From positions 1 through 23,921 of the forward strand of contig CANQXO010000012.1 in assembly GCA_947627825.1 (NCBI GenBank): a stretch of 23,921 nucleotides of DNA, read 5' to 3'. The notes beneath the pieces are model-generated. The model searched no databases. It had not been told where the DNA came from and was given only the letters and a program-made list of their open reading frames with translations. Shown piece after piece: positions 1 to 7,984 of the stretch. Position numbers and translations under genes: made by a program. Source of the DNA: an uncultured Clostridia bacterium. Lineage in GTDB: Bacteria > Bacillota_A > Clostridia > TANB77 > CAG-508. Each line of letters starts with the position of its first letter. The stretch's first letter is position 1.

Positions 1-21
1 TGTGTTAATACATTTAATATG

Positions 22-336
22 TTAGCAACTTTTATATATATTGTCAAAGTTTACATTGTTATTACTTTGACTTGGTTGATATACTTGAGGAGTTTGTGAT
101 ACACTATTTATTTGTTGTTCTTGATTACTTTGAATAGGTTGAATTTGCGTATTATTGATAGGTGCTACTTGTGGTTGCAACTGTATTGGTATAGTTATAG
201 GTGCAATTCCATTTTGACTATTTTGGTTTACATTATTATTGTTGGCAGTTTGCACATTACTAATTTGATTAATATTAGTTTGTGGATTAGTTGTTGCTGA
301 AACTGTTTTATTTGTTTGTAAAAATGTATTAGGCAT
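22..336 (-). CDS. Q/N-rich low-complexity phage protein
   Basis: This is a complete 104-residue ORF with an SD-like AGGAGAGAAAA run directly before its ATG. From about residue 8 to 95 it is dominated by Asn, Gln, Thr, Ile and Pro, with no recognisable fold, membrane segment or catalytic motif. It is the last gene visible in the late operon, after the nozzle and a 77-residue protein, where short-tailed phages often carry internal virion (ejection) or tail-assembly proteins. That position suggests a virion-associated or assembly role, but no family was recognised. Its disordered, prion-like composition is unusual among its neighbours. Confidence 0.7.
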   Translation of the reverse strand: MPNTFLQTNKTVSATTNPQTNINQISNVQTANNNNVNQNSQNGIAPITIPIQLQPQVAPINNTQIQPIQSNQEQQINSVSQTPQVYQPSQSNNNVNFDNIYKSC

Positions 337-349
337 TTTTCTCTCCTTT

Positions 350-583
350 CTACTTGTTATAATAATTATTTAATTTATTTTTCCATGAGCTTAATGTAGA
401 TTCTTCGCTATTTCCTAATTCAAATGTGTTAATTCCTACGTTTTTGTTAAGAATTGTTTTCCAATGAGAAAGAGTTTGATTTACTGTACTATATAAAGGA
501 TAATTTTCTTTATTTATAACATTTAATTGTCTAGACCACTCTTTTAATGTGGCCGAATTATTAGAATATAATTTAAAATACAT
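350..583 (-). CDS. hypothetical 77-residue late protein
   Basis: The ATG overlaps the stop codon of the nozzle gene by one base (TAATG), which points to translational coupling. The protein is polar, with two similar Trp-containing segments (around LKEWSRQLN at 14-22 and LSSWKNKLN at 64-72), perhaps a short internal repeat or paired helices. It has no signal peptide or membrane segment. Its place between the nozzle and the Q/N-rich protein suggests a tail or ejection accessory role, which is inference from order only. Confidence 0.75.
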   Translation of the reverse strand: MYFKLYSNNSATLKEWSRQLNVINKENYPLYSTVNQTLSHWKTILNKNVGINTFELGNSEESTLSSWKNKLNNYYNK

Positions 584-2122
584 TATCTGACATTTGTTCT
601 ATCTATTCTTTCCATAGCATAGATAGTAATATCTCCTTTCCCATAAATTTCAAAAGTATAACTCATCACACTCTGCATATCATTTGGAATTAATATACAC
701 TCTGTTCTATTTTTTCCTTTTGGTAATATGTTCAACAGTTCTTTTTTCTTACCAGTATCAGTAATTATTCTTATATTTACCTCTCCATCTAAATCATAGT
801 TGAACCATATTTGACTTAAAGACTTCTTTTTACTTAATACACCATTTTTAAATTCTTTTGTTTTTATATAAAATGGTATTTCTTTTTTATATACAATATC
901 CTCATGGTCTGTAAATTCATCATAGCCATATGTTTGTATATACTCTTTTCCATCTTTTCTCCCACCAGTAAGTTCATAAATTGTTCCATTTGCTGTTAGA
1001 GCATATATTGGATTAGGTGTTTGACTAAAACTTAAATCATTATAACTATCACAAATCGTTATGAAATAAAGTTCTTCTTCTTTATCTTCAGCTTGCAATT
1101 CTTTAGTCCATTTTCTTAATCGTTGATCAAAAATCAGAAAATATTCATAATCTGGAAACCAAAAATATATTTTGTTTTCACTAGCAGCCACAGAAATATT
1201 TTTTGCTTCATTTATTGTTATTCCATGTAAAAATTTTTTAATTCCACCTGTTAATCCATTATTTCCATTTGGCTCAGTTATATCTCTTATTGAACTTCCA
1301 TCATATTCATAAATACTTCTACCATATAGCCAGTATAAATAACTATTATGAACTTTTATCGTACATTGATCATAACAGCCTATATTATTATCTAATGAGA
1401 CGCAAGTATAAGAATTTGATTGTCCTGCAATGACATTTGATCCATAATAAAGATGCATATTTTCTTCACTAAAAACTATTAATTTATCATCAAAACTAAC
1501 TAATCCTGTTATTTGGTTACAGTTTTCTACTCTATCTTCTCTTGAATTTTCTGTTGACGTCCAATCCATAGGATCTTGTAATGCTGAAAAATATAACATA
1601 TTTCCTTTACTTGCTATCATCCTATTTTTATGATAGCACATATGTTCAAATATTATATCTTGCTCTTCTTCCTTTGGTAAAGGTACTATTTCTGGTGTAT
1701 TCAATGGAGATAGTGGAAGTTTATGCCTTGTAGGTGTTACCCCTTCTCCATATAAAATCATATATTCATCATTTCCATCAGAATAATAAACATGCCTAAA
1801 TTTTGTTCCTTCTATTCCTTCTGAAATAACTCTTCCTAGCATATCTTTTAATTGATTTCCTTGTATGTAAAAAAGATATTTTATTCCTGCAACCCCAAAG
1901 TATTTTATTGTTTGCCCTTTTAGTCCAGGATTTTTCATCATTGTTCTTCCTACTCTTGTTTTTATAGCTGGATAATTATCTAAACATAAATTGTACATAT
2001 CTTGACATTCATCATCTTGAATACATGAGGATGGATAAATATTACTTATTCCGTCCTGCTAAGTAATTTATTTGATTATTACTTTTTATTTGGACATTTT
2101 GTAAATATGGATTTTCTTGCAT
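583..2122 (-). CDS. tail nozzle-like (P22 gp10-type) protein, interrupted by a +1 frame break
   Basis: The main frame (1998-583, 471 residues) resembles podovirus tail nozzle or stabilisation proteins. Its segment NRMIASKGNMLYFSALQDP followed by MDWTS, and the repeated beta-strand blocks after it, fit a beta-propeller. Its first ATG at 1998 has no SD. An excellent SD (GGAGGAG, 6-nt spacing) instead precedes an ATG at 2122 that opens 26 residues (MQENPYLQNVQIKSNNQINY...) ending at TAA 2044-2042. The +1 frame after this stop reads NIYPSSCIQDDECQDMYN straight into the main ORF. Joining the frames by skipping one base gives 512 residues. The gene is therefore either frameshifted by an indel or assembly error, or read by +1 recoding. 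It sits after the adaptor, as expected for a nozzle. Confidence 0.7.
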
Positions 2123-2124
2123 AT

Positions 2125-2778
2125 TTATCTCCTCCTTATTCTTTGTCTATATAAGTTTCTGATAATAGGATATTTTTGTTGCTGTTCATTTTTGTTTTCA
2201 TTTGCTTTTTGAACTAAATTATTATAAAGTAAAATATATTCATTAGCTAATTCAATATCAGGATTATGACCTGACATTGCAATTATAGACATAACATTAT
2301 ACTTTACTAAATCAATATAATTATCATCTATTTCAATATAATCATCTAATTTTGTAATCATTTTAGGTTTTTTCATATAATAAATATTTACTTTTCTAGC
2401 ATCTTCTGGAGTTGGATATATTCCTATTAATCCTTCTCTACCATCAAAGTATCCTAATGATTTCATTTCTTCATCTGGTAAATATGATTTTAATTCTTTA
2501 AAATCACCCCAATCATCTTGATATGCTTTAGTTGCTGCTTTAGTTGATATAGTTACACTATTAATCAAATCTATACTACAGTCTTCAGGAAGAGGATATA
2601 AATCTTCATCTTTTTGCGTTATAAATGAAATTTGTTCTTGAATTGCTAAATCTTTATATATTTTTTTCATTGTCTCATTTATCCATAAAAAAAGACTGTC
2701 CTCATTGTATGTATGAGGTAGTCTAATTTGTATATCTTCTAAGACTTGTCTTACTGTTGTTCTACTTACTATAGCCAT
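2125..2778 (-). CDS. putative head-to-tail adaptor (P22 gp4-like)
   Basis: This 217-residue protein begins with a helical N-terminus (TVRQVLEDIQIRL, then LFLWINETMKKIYKDLA) and has a central beta region with YPLPEDC. This is the usual layout of short-tail phage adaptor or connector proteins, which dock under the portal ring and bind the nozzle. Here it lies directly upstream of the nozzle, the expected position. The C-terminus is basic (RQRIRRR), and its coding sequence supplies the SD (GGAGGAG) for the nozzle gene, with two bases between stop and ATG. The family call rests on general similarity and order, so a generic gp6-like connector is also possible. Confidence 0.55.
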   Translation of the reverse strand: MAIVSRTTVRQVLEDIQIRLPHTYNEDSLFLWINETMKKIYKDLAIQEQISFITQKDEDLYPLPEDCSIDLINSVTISTKAATKAYQDDWGDFKELKSYLPDEEMKSLGYFDGREGLIGIYPTPEDARKVNIYYMKKPKMITKLDDYIEIDDNYIDLVKYNVMSIIAMSGHNPDIELANEYILLYNNLVQKANENKNEQQQKYPIIRNLYRQRIRRR

Positions 2779-2790
2779 AACGTCTCCTTT

Positions 2791-3333
2791 CTATTTAGCT
2801 CTTATAATGTATTTATAAGTTTCTATACTAATATTAGGAACTTTAAATGTTTCAGGTAATTCTGTTTCTTCATTTACGTCTATATTATTTAACTTAGCAT
2901 ATAAGCTTAAATAATCTGTTGTTTTAACAGATTGTCCATTACACTCTAAATAATTTTCTGGAATTTCATTTGAGGCATATATTACAATTCCAGCTATTGG
3001 AACTAATGAAGCTGATGTTGCTTGTGCTTCATTCCACAAATCAGGAAATTGTCTAATTTCAACATTTCTAATGCTTGCATCTACATTATTACCTACAAAT
3101 ATTACTTCTTCTGTTTTAAAAAGATTTCCGTGATAATAAAATTCTCCTTTTGGAACAAATATATATTTTGCTCCTACATCTATTGCATCATAAATAGCTT
3201 GTTGTATTTGTATTCTATTATCTGTAATTCCATCTCCTATTACACCATAATTTTGTAATGGTACTATTCCAAAAGTATAAAAAAACATATCTTTAAGCTG
3301 ATTTAGATTTGCTCTATTTTGTGATTCGCTCAT
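2791..3333 (-). CDS. tail appendage protein: truncated beta-helix start plus tail collar domain
   Basis: Two modules are visible in 180 residues. Residues 24-70 match the entry segment of pectate-lyase-like beta-helices (VPLQNYGVIGDGITDN, then QQAIYDA and YIFVPKGEF), as found in tail spikes. Residues about 112-180 look like a phage tail collar domain (IPENYLECNGQSVKTTDYLSLY, ending FKVPNISIETYKYIIRAK). The repeating coils of a true beta-helix, normally several hundred residues, are absent, so the entry segment runs almost directly into the collar. It probably forms part of the tail tip or a fibre-attached protein. It follows the tail fibre gene by 10 bases. A domain deletion or a deliberate mini-fold are both possible. 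Confidence 0.65.
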   Translation of the reverse strand: MSESQNRANLNQLKDMFFYTFGIVPLQNYGVIGDGITDNRIQIQQAIYDAIDVGAKYIFVPKGEFYYHGNLFKTEEVIFVGNNVDASIRNVEIRQFPDLWNEAQATSASLVPIAGIVIYASNEIPENYLECNGQSVKTTDYLSLYAKLNNIDVNEETELPETFKVPNISIETYKYIIRAK

Positions 3334-3343
3334 TTTTTCCTCC

Positions 3344-5665
3344 TTACTCTAATTCACCCTTTTCTGGATAAGCATTACTTCCTATAAATGTTTTTCCTAT
3401 TTTTACATCTTGACTAGTTGCAGTTAATTCCATTTTTTCTAAACTCGTATAATATTTTCCTTTATACTTAACTCCTATAATATTCTTTAAGTCTAATCCT
3501 TTTTCAAATCTATATAATACATTTTCATCTCCAAAATATAAAATTCTACAATCATTAGTATTATAAAATTTTGAGGCTAATCCGTTTTCTGTTTGTACTG
3601 GTTGCCAGTTTTCTTCTTCCCAATTTACTTTATATACTTTAAAAACATTTAAACTACTATAATTATATACATATTCTCCATTAGAAAATGAATTAGTAAC
3701 ATAATTAGCATATTCTTTACTATCATCTATATATTTTTTTTCACTTTTATCTATTAGGGATATTTGGTTATTTTCATACGAAACAGTATATCTATAACCT
3801 CCTAATAAAACAAATTGTGTATTTGGTAATAAAGTTATAGGACTCCATTGTTTTAAAATACTTTCAATTCTATAAATAAAATCTGTGTTTATTTTTGCTA
3901 TTGCTGAGCTAGGACCTCTTCCATTTCCGTTGTTATAAATTAAAAACTCATCATTATCTGCAAATTGCATATATGCATTATTATTATATATATAACTTTC
4001 AATAGCTTCTGTACCATAATCAATATGTGTTGCTTCTTCTTTTTGATAATATTCCGGTGCAATAACTAAAGCTAAACGAGAGCCATAAAAAAGTCCTTGG
4101 TCAGTTTGGATTAAAAATGCAAATACATATGGATTTAAATTAGATGCTACAGCTGTTACAGGTACATAATCTGTTACAATCATATCTTGCGTTCTATATC
4201 TTAATGTACTCTTCCATCTCCAATATGGCAAAAAAGTGTATCCATATCTATTCATTTCATTTTGTGCATCTGCTCCCAAGCAAACATACTCATATCTTTG
4301 ACAATAAATAATTAAATGAACCGTTGTTGAATCTCCATCTGTTTCTTGTGTTATACAAATTAGACCTGTATCATTAAAAACTCCTATTTTTCCTATAGTG
4401 ATTGTATAGATTTTTTTATTAAGAGATAATCCTAACTCTTCAAAAGAATATCTATATTTTTTCTTTTCTTTTTCATTTGATGCCTCTGGAGTCATACTTT
4501 TTCCATTTAAATATTGGCACTCTATATAATCTCCCATAAAAGAATCATCTGCATCATATAATTTTACCCAGTTTATAATAAAATCTCCATTTGGTGAAAT
4601 TCCAAATATGCCTTGATTTATTTTATATTGACCACTTTCATCAATAATTGTTTTATTTGTGTATTCAGTTACTCTTTCTTTTACATAAGCATCTTCAGAT
4701 AAACCATATATTTCTTCAACATCTACATTTAATAACTTTCCAGTTAATAATCTTCCATTAGCATATGCTGTTTTTCCCATTACAATATCATCCTCTGTTG
4801 CAGTTGCTCCTGATGTATCTGTTCCATAAGTAGGTGTTCGTGAAGCTGATGGAGGTATATATGTTCCATATACTTTTTTTCCTTTAGCATAAGCACTGTA
4901 TCCACTTAAAATAGTTGATGATGTTGCTGTAGCATCATTTGTATCTATTCCTCCAGAGCCGCCTCCTGAAGAATCTATATTTCTTATATTATTTGCCATC
5001 ACATCAAATGTTGCATCTGCAGGAGTTGAAATTCCTTTGTCAGTAATAGCTCCTGCTATTTTACCCTTTCCATCACTGACAGATTGAAAAAGTTCTTTTT
5101 GCTCATCTTGTAATGTTTTAATATTTGATCTTATTTCAGTTAAATCTTCTGTTGTCGTTTTTTGATTATTTGATATATTTGTTATATTGTTTTCTAACTT
5201 TGTAAAATTTTGATTTGTAGAGTTTTTAAACGTATTTAGTGAATTATTTAGACTCTCAATTGTATTACTTACATCTTGAAAATTTTCATTAACATCTTTT
5301 ACCACATTTTCAACTTTTCTATCCGTATAACTTTGTTGTTTTGTTAAACCTTCTTCTATTTTCGTATTTAATGACTTTTTTAGAGTATCAAGATCTTCTA
5401 CTTTAGCCATCCCTGATAAATCTAAATCTCTTAATTGTGTATTTGTATACTCTTTTGCACTCTCCAATGTGTTTTTATCTTGTTCATCAATATATTTTTT
5501 TTGGTTTTTCTCATTTTCACTATGATAATTTTTGACCCATTCTTTAGAAGCATAATCATCTGCTGGAAGTCCTCCTAAATGGTTAGAATCATTTGCAAGA
5601 CTGGCATCTGTTCTTCCTTGAGCTCTGCTTTGAGTTTTACTTATCTTTTCATATGATATAGCCAT
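3344..5665 (-). CDS. tail fibre / host-recognition protein
   Basis: This is the largest protein in the window (773 residues). The N-terminus (MAISYEKISKTQSRAQGR, then HLGGLPADDYASKEWVKNY) is typical of clostridial phage fibres. Residues about 45-200 form a long polar coiled coil expected to trimerise. A GKGKIAGAITDKG segment (199-211) and a Gly-rich hinge (SGGGSGG, 233-239) come next. Two copies of a fibre repeat follow, DATATSSTILSGYSAYAKGK (244-263) and GATATEDDIVMGKTAYANGR (286-305), with a degenerate third copy at the C-terminus (TATSQDVKIGKTFIG). The central part, about 310-740, is Tyr-rich beta sequence of unknown specificity and the likely receptor-binding region. The gene has its own SD and follows a terminator-like hairpin. 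Confidence 0.8.
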   Translation of the reverse strand: MAISYEKISKTQSRAQGRTDASLANDSNHLGGLPADDYASKEWVKNYHSENEKNQKKYIDEQDKNTLESAKEYTNTQLRDLDLSGMAKVEDLDTLKKSLNTKIEEGLTKQQSYTDRKVENVVKDVNENFQDVSNTIESLNNSLNTFKNSTNQNFTKLENNITNISNNQKTTTEDLTEIRSNIKTLQDEQKELFQSVSDGKGKIAGAITDKGISTPADATFDVMANNIRNIDSSGGGSGGIDTNDATATSSTILSGYSAYAKGKKVYGTYIPPSASRTPTYGTDTSGATATEDDIVMGKTAYANGRLLTGKLLNVDVEEIYGLSEDAYVKERVTEYTNKTIIDESGQYKINQGIFGISPNGDFIINWVKLYDADDSFMGDYIECQYLNGKSMTPEASNEKEKKKYRYSFEELGLSLNKKIYTITIGKIGVFNDTGLICITQETDGDSTTVHLIIYCQRYEYVCLGADAQNEMNRYGYTFLPYWRWKSTLRYRTQDMIVTDYVPVTAVASNLNPYVFAFLIQTDQGLFYGSRLALVIAPEYYQKEEATHIDYGTEAIESYIYNNNAYMQFADNDEFLIYNNGNGRGPSSAIAKINTDFIYRIESILKQWSPITLLPNTQFVLLGGYRYTVSYENNQISLIDKSEKKYIDDSKEYANYVTNSFSNGEYVYNYSSLNVFKVYKVNWEEENWQPVQTENGLASKFYNTNDCRILYFGDENVLYRFEKGLDLKNIIGVKYKGKYYTSLEKMELTATSQDVKIGKTFIGSNAYPEKGELE

Positions 5666-5683
5666 TGTTTTCTCCTTCCTATG

Positions 5684-5710
5684 AAAATAAGGGGAGAAAT
5701 AATTCTCCCC
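5684..5710 (-). terminator. intrinsic terminator after the capsid genes
   Basis: On the minus strand, GGGGAGAA and TTCTCCCC form a perfect 8-bp GC-rich stem with a 4-nt loop, followed by TTATTTTC. It lies between the stop of the capsid-extension frame and the SD of the tail fibre gene. Its likely role is to attenuate read-through, so that capsid transcripts exceed tail transcripts. Confidence 0.75.
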
Positions 5711-5722
5711 TTGTTAAGTAAT

Positions 5723-6109
5723 TTACACTTTTTCATTTAGTGTTAAACCTGTTAAATTCAATATTTTAGTTGCTTCACCATTTTTTAATGTAATGGTTTG
5801 TGTATTTGAATGTATCTTTGAAACTAATATAGAATCACTTGCATTTAAAGTTACTGTTCCTTTTTTCTCTGGATCTGACAATTCAACAGTTACAGTATCT
5901 CCACTTTTAGCCTCTTCAACTTCTATTGCTAAAAAATTTCCTTCTGCTCCTTCTTCAAATTCATCATAAGCTTCTATATAATTTAAAGTACCATTTACTT
6001 TGTCTCCTTGAAGTGTTACATCTTGTAAATCAGATACATTTTTTCCATACACTTGACCTGTTGGAAATGCCACGGTTACTTTTTTCGTGGCAGGGCTAGG
6101 GTGTAACAC
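5723..6109 (-). CDS. capsid decoration-like domain, probably made as a +1 frameshift extension of the capsid protein
   Basis: The 128-codon frame opens inside the end of the capsid gene. Its only formal start is a GTG at 6109 with no usable SD, and there is no ATG before the conserved part. The sequence (VTVAFPTGQVYGKNV, then EGNFLAIEVEEA, SGDTVTVELSD and ILNLTGLTL) resembles small beta-rich head-decoration or head-fibre proteins of Bacillota phages. Those normally have their own start. Here the end of the capsid gene (ACA CCC TAG) allows CCC to CCU re-pairing into this frame, giving Pro-Ser-Pro-Ala-Thr-Lys-Lys-Val, and a hairpin follows. The joined product would be 433 residues, 309 plus 124. 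A separately initiated protein from GTG remains possible but less supported. Confidence 0.7.
   Translation of the reverse strand: MLHPSPATKKVTVAFPTGQVYGKNVSDLQDVTLQGDKVNGTLNYIEAYDEFEEGAEGNFLAIEVEEAKSGDTVTVELSDPEKKGTVTLNASDSILVSKIHSNTQTITLKNGEATKILNLTGLTLNEKV
6068..6101 (-). promoter_or_regulatory. programmed +1 ribosomal frameshift signal
   Basis: In transcript order: the last sense codon of the capsid gene, CCC (6101-6099); the stop TAG (6098-6096); a CCC spacer; then TGCCACG (6092-6086), an 11-nt loop and CGTGGCA (6074-6068), a perfect 7-bp hairpin. The P-site proline tRNA can slip from CCC to CCU. This matches the published Listeria phage PSA case, where overlapping proline codons, a shifty stop and a 3' pseudoknot were proposed for +1 shifts in capsid and tail genes. 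Only a hairpin is seen here, with no clear pseudoknot partner. Confidence 0.65.
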
Positions 6110-7025
6110 CCTTTGAGCCTACTAATCCTCTCCAGTCGCAATAACCAACATCAAATCTTGTATATCCATACATACGATAATCCATTTGATCTTGAATTTT
6201 TTCTGAATCAAAAATTGGATTTTCTCTTCTTAGGAATAATAAATTATCCATAGAAGTATCTTGAATAAACCAAGGTTTTGTTTCACCTGTAGAATCTGAT
6301 AAATTATCCCATACTCTTACAGTTAAATTTGGAACTGTATTAACATCATTGTTATTTGTTCCTGATTGTAAAATAGAGTTTACAATTGCTTTTGCAGTAA
6401 ATTCTAATTCTGGGCATACTACTAATTGAGAAGCTGATGCGTTAATTAGTATTCCTGCTTCATCTTTTTGTAGTCTCATTAATGTTAAAGCTTGTTTTAG
6501 TGTTTCGTCTGTTAAAGCTCCTTCAATCAAATTAGAACATTCACTTGCTGAATTGATTAGAGGATGGTCTGTTGCAAATAAAGCTTTTCCATCATATCCA
6601 ACATTAGCAAATCCATTTTTAATTATTTTAGCAGCTTCTTCTTCTTCAGTTGCTCTTAGTCCTCTTCCTAATGCTTTAGCAGATCCTCCTTTTCCAATTC
6701 CTTTCATAACATTATAAAGATCATCTTGTACTAATTCCCAAGTAAGTTCATAAGCTTTATCAAATCTTCTTGCTGTGAAAGAAGCATTTTCGCCTTCATC
6801 AAATTTGTCATGATTGAATTTGCTTCCTTCTGTATTTTCTGCCCACAATCCTAAAGCTCCTAAATGTGGGTATGTTTGCTCTTTCGCGTTCATAGTGTCA
6901 GTTTTAAAAATTGATTTATACACTAATGGTTTTTCATTATAAGAATCAAAGAACACCTTCTTATGAATTGGTGTTAATAATTCTGCAAAATTTTCTCTTG
7001 TCATCATTGCTGCAGTTGTTGCCAT
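6096..7025 (-). CDS. major capsid protein, Mu gpT-like
   Basis: This 309-residue protein matches the Mu gpT-type major head subunit (HK97-fold capsid). It has the conserved core ALFATDHPLI near the middle, followed by TDETLKQALTLMRLQKDEAG, and LVVCPELEFTAKAIVNS. The N-terminus (TRENFAELLTPIHKKVFFDSY) is also typical. It builds the icosahedral shell on the scaffold encoded just upstream. The gene is preceded by a strong SD (AGGAGG) and separated from the scaffold gene by 50 bases. It ends in Val-Thr-Pro at a TAG that lies inside the apparent frameshift signal, so a longer form with a C-terminal decoration domain is predicted. Confidence 0.88.
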   Translation of the reverse strand: MATTAAMMTRENFAELLTPIHKKVFFDSYNEKPLVYKSIFKTDTMNAKEQTYPHLGALGLWAENTEGSKFNHDKFDEGENASFTARRFDKAYELTWELVQDDLYNVMKGIGKGGSAKALGRGLRATEEEEAAKIIKNGFANVGYDGKALFATDHPLINSASECSNLIEGALTDETLKQALTLMRLQKDEAGILINASASQLVVCPELEFTAKAIVNSILQSGTNNNDVNTVPNLTVRVWDNLSDSTGETKPWFIQDTSMDNLLFLRRENPIFDSEKIQDQMDYRMYGYTRFDVGYCDWRGLVGSKGVTP

Positions 7026-7075
7026 AATTTTTATCCTCCTAAATTTTTATTTTTAGTGGATAAACATAAATTTTT

Positions 7076-7867
7076 TTACTTTTTATTCATAATCTTGTTA
7101 TATTGATTAATAGAATTAGAGTTTTTGGCTGCTAAATATTCTTCTACACTTATACCTGCTAAATTGGCCATAGCTATTTCATTAGCTGTTGCTTTTGGCT
7201 TATTTTTATCTGTTTGAGATATCTCTTCACTAGAATTAAGATTTCCTAAGATTTCTTTTCTAGCTTGATTATTTAGCATTTTAGCTTCAACTTTTCTTTC
7301 TATCTCACTATTTGTATTAGTTGATTTTTTGTATGTGGTAGCAAAATATGCTTGTTCTATTGATAAGCCTTTGTCAACTAATTCTTTTATTTCATCTTCA
7401 TGTTCTTGTATATCTGAGAAGTCATCTTCTTTTGCTTTTTCTGATAAAGCTAATTTAAATTTCATATCTGCCAATTCTTTCTTTATTTGAATTGTCTCCT
7501 GATTTTCTTGTCTATCATCAATGGCTTCCGCTATTGATTTTGCGACAGATTCATCTATTCCATCTTCAATTAGCTTATCAACTGTTGTTTTTTTCGGCGT
7601 ATTATTTTCTAAAGCTTTAATCTTTTCTTCTAGTTCTTTGTTTTTCTTTTCTGCTTCTTTCCTAAGCTTTCTTTCATAATTTACACCCTTTTTGAGGTTT
7701 TCCTTATCTTTATCTATCAAATTATTGTTTTGGTTGTTTTCTTCTTGAGAATTATTTTCTAAGGAATCTTCTTGATTTTCAATGTCCTCTTGATTAGGTA
7801 AAGAAATTGTACCTTCATCATTTGGTATATTAACTGCTCCCAAGTCTATACCGTTTTGTTCTTCCAT
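7076..7867 (-). CDS. head scaffolding protein
   Basis: This 263-residue, highly charged, Glu/Lys/Asn-rich protein has an acidic disordered N-terminus (about 1-55). A strong predicted coiled coil follows (LRKEAEKKNKELEEKIKALE, about 67-86), then more helices to a basic C-terminus (INQYNKIMNKK). This composition is characteristic of phage scaffolds, which template capsid assembly through a C-terminal basic capsid-binding helix and leave before or during packaging. Its place between the portal side and the major capsid gene supports this. No protease motif was seen. Confidence 0.8.
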   Translation of the reverse strand: MEEQNGIDLGAVNIPNDEGTISLPNQEDIENQEDSLENNSQEENNQNNNLIDKDKENLKKGVNYERKLRKEAEKKNKELEEKIKALENNTPKKTTVDKLIEDGIDESVAKSIAEAIDDRQENQETIQIKKELADMKFKLALSEKAKEDDFSDIQEHEDEIKELVDKGLSIEQAYFATTYKKSTNTNSEIERKVEAKMLNNQARKEILGNLNSSEEISQTDKNKPKATANEIAMANLAGISVEEYLAAKNSNSINQYNKIMNKK

Positions 7868-7984
7868 TATTAGCTCTCCCTTCCATTTTTAGCCAGGTTT
7901 TGTCCTCTAAAAATTATGATTTTTTGCCAGCTTATCTGCTCTAAATTTATATATTTTCCACATTTTAGTAGAAATAATATAAAA

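Noticed and set aside
112..300. Plus-strand ORF of 62 codons opposite the Q/N-rich gene
   Set aside because: It mirrors a low-complexity minus-strand gene, has no SD, and no plus-strand gene is supported anywhere in the window.
7868..7984. 18-codon ORF (MWKIYKFRADKLAKNHNF) between scaffold and zinc-finger genes
   Set aside because: It has no SD, is very short, and nothing else supports coding.
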